From positions 1 to 42,464 of the forward strand of contig CABZGR010000004.1 of the NCBI GenBank assembly GCA_902525295.1: a stretch of DNA of 42,464 nt, written 5' to 3'. The stretch is from an uncultured Pelagibacteraceae bacterium (GTDB taxonomy: Bacteria > Pseudomonadota > Alphaproteobacteria > Pelagibacterales > Pelagibacteraceae). Below are positions 38,110 to 42,464 of the stretch, one piece after another (the stretch's first letter is position 1; the number at the start of each line of letters is the position of its first letter). The notes under the pieces are model-generated. The model ran no database searches, was not told the DNA's origin, and saw nothing but the letters and a program-made list of their open reading frames with translations. The position numbers and the translations under genes are program-made.

Positions 38110-40682
38110 TAAATAAGATTATCATCTAATTTAATAGCAGAAACTACTTTTTCATCACCAGTCAGTTTAATTATTCTAACACCTTGCGTATTACGACCAG
38201 CTATTCTTATTTCTTTAACAGCTGTTCTTATTACTCTACCTTTATTTGTTGAGATTAATATTTGATCTCCTTCAAAAACAGGAAAGGATGAAGAAACATT
38301 CCCGTTTCTTTGTGAATTTACAATACCAATAATTCCCTTTCCCCCTCTATTTGTAACTCTATAATCATAATGAGATGTTCTCTTACCGTAACCATTTTCT
38401 GTGATTGATAATATGAATTTTTCTTTAGCTTTAATTTCTGATTTTTGGTCTTTATTTTTTGCTTTCTTATTTGAATCATGATCAATAATAGATAGAGATA
38501 CAATAGTATCATTTTCTGCTAAATTGATACCTCTTATACCTTTTGATGATCTACCTTTGAAAACTCTAAGTTTTTTAGACTCAAACCTTATACATTTTCC
38601 TAATTTAGTACTTAAAATTATATCCTGATCATCTCTACAAATTTTAACACCAATAATTTTATCATTACCGTCAAGTTTCATTGCAATTTTACCTGAAGCA
38701 TTAATTGAGGTAAAATCTTCAAGATTATTCTTTCTAATTTTTCCTTCACTTGTTGCAAAAATGATATGCATGTCTTTTGTATCAACATCACTATCTGGAA
38801 ATGGCATAATTGAACTAATTGATTGATGATTTTTTAGAGGAAGAATATTAAATAAAGACTTACCTTTTGATGCAGCTGATCCTTCCGGAATTTTCCAAGC
38901 TTTAACTTTGTATGCTAATCCTTCTGTAGAGAAAAATAGTACAGATGTGTGAGTATTTACCGATAATGTTTGTACTACAGAATCTTCATCCCTTGTCTTA
39001 ATTCCAGTTTTGCCTTTACCACCTCTTTTTTGCTGTTTAACATTACTTAAAGCACCTCTTTTAATGTATCCTTGTAAAGTAATTGTAATTATTACAGACT
39101 CTTTTTGAATAGTTTCTTCAATATTATAGTTTAAAACTGCATCTATAATCTGTGTTCTTCTCGGAGATGAAAATTTCTCTTTAATTTGAGATAACTCATT
39201 ACTAATTACTTTTAATAGTTCACTTTTAGAATTTATTATTTTTTTATACTTTGTAATCAATTCAGATAATTTTTTTATTTCTTCTTCAATTTCATTAATT
39301 CCAAGAGCTGTTAATTTTTGTAATCTAAGTTCTAGTATTGATGTAACCTGAGTTTCAGATAAGTTGTAAGATCCTTTATAATTTTTACTATCAACTAATT
39401 TAATTAATTTAGCAGATTTTGATATTTTCCATTTAGTTTTTATAAGAGTATTTTTTGCTTCTTCTGGATTCTTTGAAGATCTAATAATTTTTATTACTTT
39501 ATCAATATTTTCTACACTAACAGATAAACCAAGCAGTACATGGACACGGTCCTCTGCTTTTTTTAAATCATATTTTGTTTTTTTAATAACAACATCTTCT
39601 CTAAATTTTAAAAAGTTCTCTAAGAAATCTTTTAATGAACATGTTTTAGGTTTGTTATCAACAATTGCTAATGAATTAAAACCAAATGAGGTTTCAATGG
39701 ATGTATATTTATAAAGTTGTCTTTTTATTGTCTCGGGCTCAACACTTCTTCTAAGATCGATAGCAACTCTTATACCTTCTCTATTAGATTCATCTCTAAT
39801 GTCACTTATACCCTCGATTTTTTTGTCTCTAACTAATTCTGCAATTTTTTCGTTTAAATTAGATTTGTTTACTTGATAAGGTATTGAAGTAATTACTAAT
39901 CTATCTTTACCATTTTTAAGATTTTCTACATTTATCTCACCTCTAATTTTAAAAGAACCTCTGCCAGTTTTGTATCCTTCTCGAATAATATCTTTACCGA
40001 TAATAACTCCACCAGTTGGAAAATCAGGGCCAGGTATATACTTCATTAACTCTTTAACTTTAATATCTTTATTTTTTATAAGCGCTAAAGTTCCATCAAT
40101 AATTTCTCCAAGATTATGTGGTGGTATACTCGTTGCCATACCAACAGCGATACCTCCGGCTCCATTTACCAAAAGATTAGGATATTGAGCTGGTAATACT
40201 GTGGGTTCTTGCTCAGTTTCGTCGTAGTTACTTTTAAATGAGACAGTATTTTTTTCTATATCATCAATCAAAAATTGAGATATTTTTGCAAGTTTTGTTT
40301 CTGTATACCTCATTGCTGCAGGTGGATCACCATCGATTGAACCAAAATTGCCCTGACCATCAATTAAAGGAACACTCATTGAAAAATCTTGAACCATTCT
40401 AACTAAGGCATCATACACCGCTTGATCACCATGCGGATGGTATTTACCAATTACGTCTCCAACAATTCTTGCAGATTTTCTAAATTGTTTTGTCCAATCA
40501 AAACCACCTTTGTGCATTGCATATAAAATTCTTCTGTGAACAGGTTTAAGTCCATCTCTTATGTCGGGTAATGCCCTACTAATTATTACGCTCATGGCGT
40601 AAGATAAATATGATGAACTCATTTCATCATACATTGAAATTGGTTTGATATTTAAATCTTTAGTTACTTCGTTTTTTTGCAT
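38109..40682 (-). CDS. gyrA: DNA gyrase subunit A
   Basis: [43 protein letters not shown], GyrA-box-like [10 protein letters not shown]. Confidence 0.97.
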   Translation of the reverse strand: MQKNEVTKDLNIKPISMYDEMSSSYLSYAMSVIISRALPDIRDGLKPVHRRILYAMHKGGFDWTKQFRKSARIVGDVIGKYHPHGDQAVYDALVRMVQDFSMSVPLIDGQGNFGSIDGDPPAAMRYTETKLAKISQFLIDDIEKNTVSFKSNYDETEQEPTVLPAQYPNLLVNGAGGIAVGMATSIPPHNLGEIIDGTLALIKNKDIKVKELMKYIPGPDFPTGGVIIGKDIIREGYKTGRGSFKIRGEINVENLKNGKDRLVITSIPYQVNKSNLNEKIAELVRDKKIEGISDIRDESNREGIRVAIDLRRSVEPETIKRQLYKYTSIETSFGFNSLAIVDNKPKTCSLKDFLENFLKFREDVVIKKTKYDLKKAEDRVHVLLGLSVSVENIDKVIKIIRSSKNPEEAKNTLIKTKWKISKSAKLIKLVDSKNYKGSYNLSETQVTSILELRLQKLTALGINEIEEEIKKLSELITKYKKIINSKSELLKVISNELSQIKEKFSSPRRTQIIDAVLNYNIEETIQKESVIITITLQGYIKRGALSNVKQQKRGGKGKTGIKTRDEDSVVQTLSVNTHTSVLFFSTEGLAYKVKAWKIPEGSAASKGKSLFNILPLKNHQSISSIMPFPDSDVDTKDMHIIFATSEGKIRKNNLEDFTSINASGKIAMKLDGNDKIIGVKICRDDQDIILSTKLGKCIRFESKKLRVFKGRSSKGIRGINLAENDTIVSLSIIDHDSNKKAKNKDQKSEIKAKEKFILSITENGYGKRTSHYDYRVTNRGGKGIIGIVNSQRNGNVSSSFPVFEGDQILISTNKGRVIRTAVKEIRIAGRNTQGVRIIKLTGDEKVVSAIKLDDNLI

Positions 40683-40686
40683 TTAT

Positions 40687-41133
40687 TTAGAAAGGGATAT
40701 CATCGTCTAACTCGTTTTGAGCCATAGAACTATCATCAAAACTTTGTTTGTTATCTTGAGATGGAATTGAATTTTGATTTCCCCCACCTAACATTGTTAA
40801 TGATGAATTGTATCCTTGAATTAAAATTTCAGTAGAATATTTATCCTGTCCTGATTGTTCATCTTTCCATTTTCTAGTAGTCAGTTGTCCTTCAACGTAT
40901 ACTTGTGCTCCTTTTTTTAAATATTGTTGAACTACATTTACTAGTCCTTCATTGAAAACAACTACTCTATGCCACTCAGTTTTTTCTTTTTTTTCACCGG
41001 TATTTTTATCTTTCCATGATTGACTAGTAGCTAGGCTTAATCTTGCTACACTTTTACCGTTAACCATTTGTTTAACTTCTGGATCTGCGCCTAATCGACC
41101 GATTAAAAGTACTTTATTTAAGCTTCCTGCCAT
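40687..41133 (-). CDS. ssb: Single-stranded DNA-binding protein
   Basis: [48 protein letters not shown], acidic C-terminus DDDIPF. Confidence 0.97.
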   Translation of the reverse strand: MAGSLNKVLLIGRLGADPEVKQMVNGKSVARLSLATSQSWKDKNTGEKKEKTEWHRVVVFNEGLVNVVQQYLKKGAQVYVEGQLTTRKWKDEQSGQDKYSTEILIQGYNSSLTMLGGGNQNSIPSQDNKQSFDDSSMAQNELDDDIPF

Positions 41134-41151
41134 AATATTTATATATTTGAG

Positions 41152-41167
41152 ATGTTATTTATAACAT
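41152..41167. promoter_or_regulatory. Perfect 7-2-7 inverted repeat, operator-like, between ssb and uvrA
   Basis: ATGTTAT-TT-ATAACAT in the 80-bp divergent intergenic region. Confidence 0.45.
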
Positions 41168-41213
41168 TAATAGGCTTGAATATTAATTTTATTAATCTAA
41201 AGCAACTAAAATT

Positions 41214-42464
41214 ATGCTTAAAAAGATACTTATTAAGGGCGCAAAAGAGCACAATTTAAAGAATATTTCACTAGAGATTCCTAAAGACAAATTTGTTGTA
41301 ATAACGGGTCTATCTGGGTCAGGAAAATCATCATTAGCATTCGATACTGTCTATGCAGAAGGTCAAAGACGATATGTTGAAAGTTTATCTGCATACGCAA
41401 GACAGTTTTTAGACAAAATGAAAAAACCAAATGTAGATTTAATCGAAGGTTTGAGTCCTGCAATTTCAATAGAACAAAAAAATACTTCTAAAAATCCAAG
41501 ATCAACAGTTGCAACTGTAACCGAAATATACGATTACATGAGAGTACTTTATGCAAGAGCTGGAATACCCTACTCTCCATTCACTGGTAAACCAATTACT
41601 TCACAAACTATTAGTCAAATTGTTGATAAGATTAAAGAATTACCAAAAAAATCTACAATATATTTATATGCACCTGTTGTACGAGGACGTAAGGGTGAAT
41701 ATAAAAAAGATATATTGGGATACAAAAAAAGAGGATTTAGAAAAATCAAAGTTGATGACCAATTGTATGATATTGAAAGTGTTCCAGAATTAAATAAAAA
41801 ACTTAAACACGATATTTCAATCTTAGTTGATAGAATTGTAATAAATTCATCATTAGGAAATAGACTAGCTGAAAGTGTTGAAACGGCTGTTAATTTAGCA
41901 AATGGATTACTTTTTGTTGAATATGAAAATGAAACACTTCCAAAAAAATACAGAAAAATTGAAAAATTAATTTTCTCAACCAAATTTGCTTGTCCTGAAA
42001 GTGGTTTTACTATCGAGGAAATTGAACCAAGACTTTTCTCATTTAACAGTCCTTATGGAGCATGTGAAGAATGCGAAGGTATTGGAATGAAATTAAATGT
42101 TGATCCAAATTTAGTTGTTCCAAATGAAAAAAAATCTATCGCAGATGGTGCAATCGAACCTTGGGCAAAATCTACATCAATGTATTACGCCCAAACATTG
42201 GCATCATTATCTAAACATTATGGTTTTTCATTAGATGATAAATGGTCAAAACTACCAAAAAAAATTAAGGATGTAATTTTGTATGGATCTGATGATGAAG
42301 AAATTAAATTTACTTATGACGATGGCTATGAGAAGTATTCGCATAAAAAAACCTTTGAAGGTGTTGTCAATAATCTAGAGAGAAGATATTTAGAAACAGA
42401 TAGCGATTGGAAAAGAGAAGAAATTGCTCAATATCAATCTGATACAAAATGTGAAAGATGCAAT
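41214..42464 (+). CDS. uvrA: UvrABC system protein A (3' truncated by the window end)
   Basis: Open frame from ATG 41214: [66 protein letters not shown]; open to the end, hence absent from the ORF track. Confidence 0.96.
   Translation, partial: MLKKILIKGAKEHNLKNISLEIPKDKFVVITGLSGSGKSSLAFDTVYAEGQRRYVESLSAYARQFLDKMKKPNVDLIEGLSPAISIEQKNTSKNPRSTVATVTEIYDYMRVLYARAGIPYSPFTGKPITSQTISQIVDKIKELPKKSTIYLYAPVVRGRKGEYKKDILGYKKRGFRKIKVDDQLYDIESVPELNKKLKHDISILVDRIVINSSLGNRLAESVETAVNLANGLLFVEYENETLPKKYRKIEKLIFSTKFACPESGFTIEEIEPRLFSFNSPYGACEECEGIGMKLNVDPNLVVPNEKKSIADGAIEPWAKSTSMYYAQTLASLSKHYGFSLDDKWSKLPKKIKDVILYGSDDEEIKFTYDDGYEKYSHKKTFEGVVNNLERRYLETDSDWKREEIAQYQSDTKCERCN

Noticed and set aside
41281-41469. 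Minus-strand 62-aa ORF and plus-strand ORF 41551-41793
   Set aside because: Both overlap the uvrA reading frame, which is open to the window end.

Overview
This AT-rich window looks like a chromosomal segment from a SAR11/Pelagibacterales-like alphaproteobacterium. The inference rests on gene content, very short or overlapping intergenic spacers and low GC; no database search was possible. I support about 45 protein-coding genes, mostly housekeeping: hppA, rpmF, plsX, an IHF/HU subunit, rpmG, ctaA, metY, rplM-rpsI, argC, hom, glpX, nhaA, metG-holB-tmk, dacC, mltB, recG, tgt, coaD, gyrA, ssb and a 3'-truncated uvrA. There are four tRNA genes: Glu-UUC, Pro-UGG, Ser-UGA and Lys-UUU. The least ordinary stretch is about 15.15-17.46 kb. 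It has a long noncoding gap, a one-domain MGMT gene (ogt-like), a tyrosine recombinase, an untracked 59-aa two-TM ORF, and a GC-richer, about 190-nt minus-strand structured RNA candidate. That RNA shows several GNRA-capped hairpins and ends in a 12-bp GAAA-capped hairpin plus a 9-U tract, 2 nt before the ogt ATG. I could not assign it to a known family. Other points of interest are two tRNAs whose CCA ends lie 2 and 4 nt before start codons, a perfect 7-2-7 inverted repeat between divergent ssb and uvrA, a 25-aa membrane micro-ORF with a leaderless-type promoter, and a degenerate RlpA-like protein.
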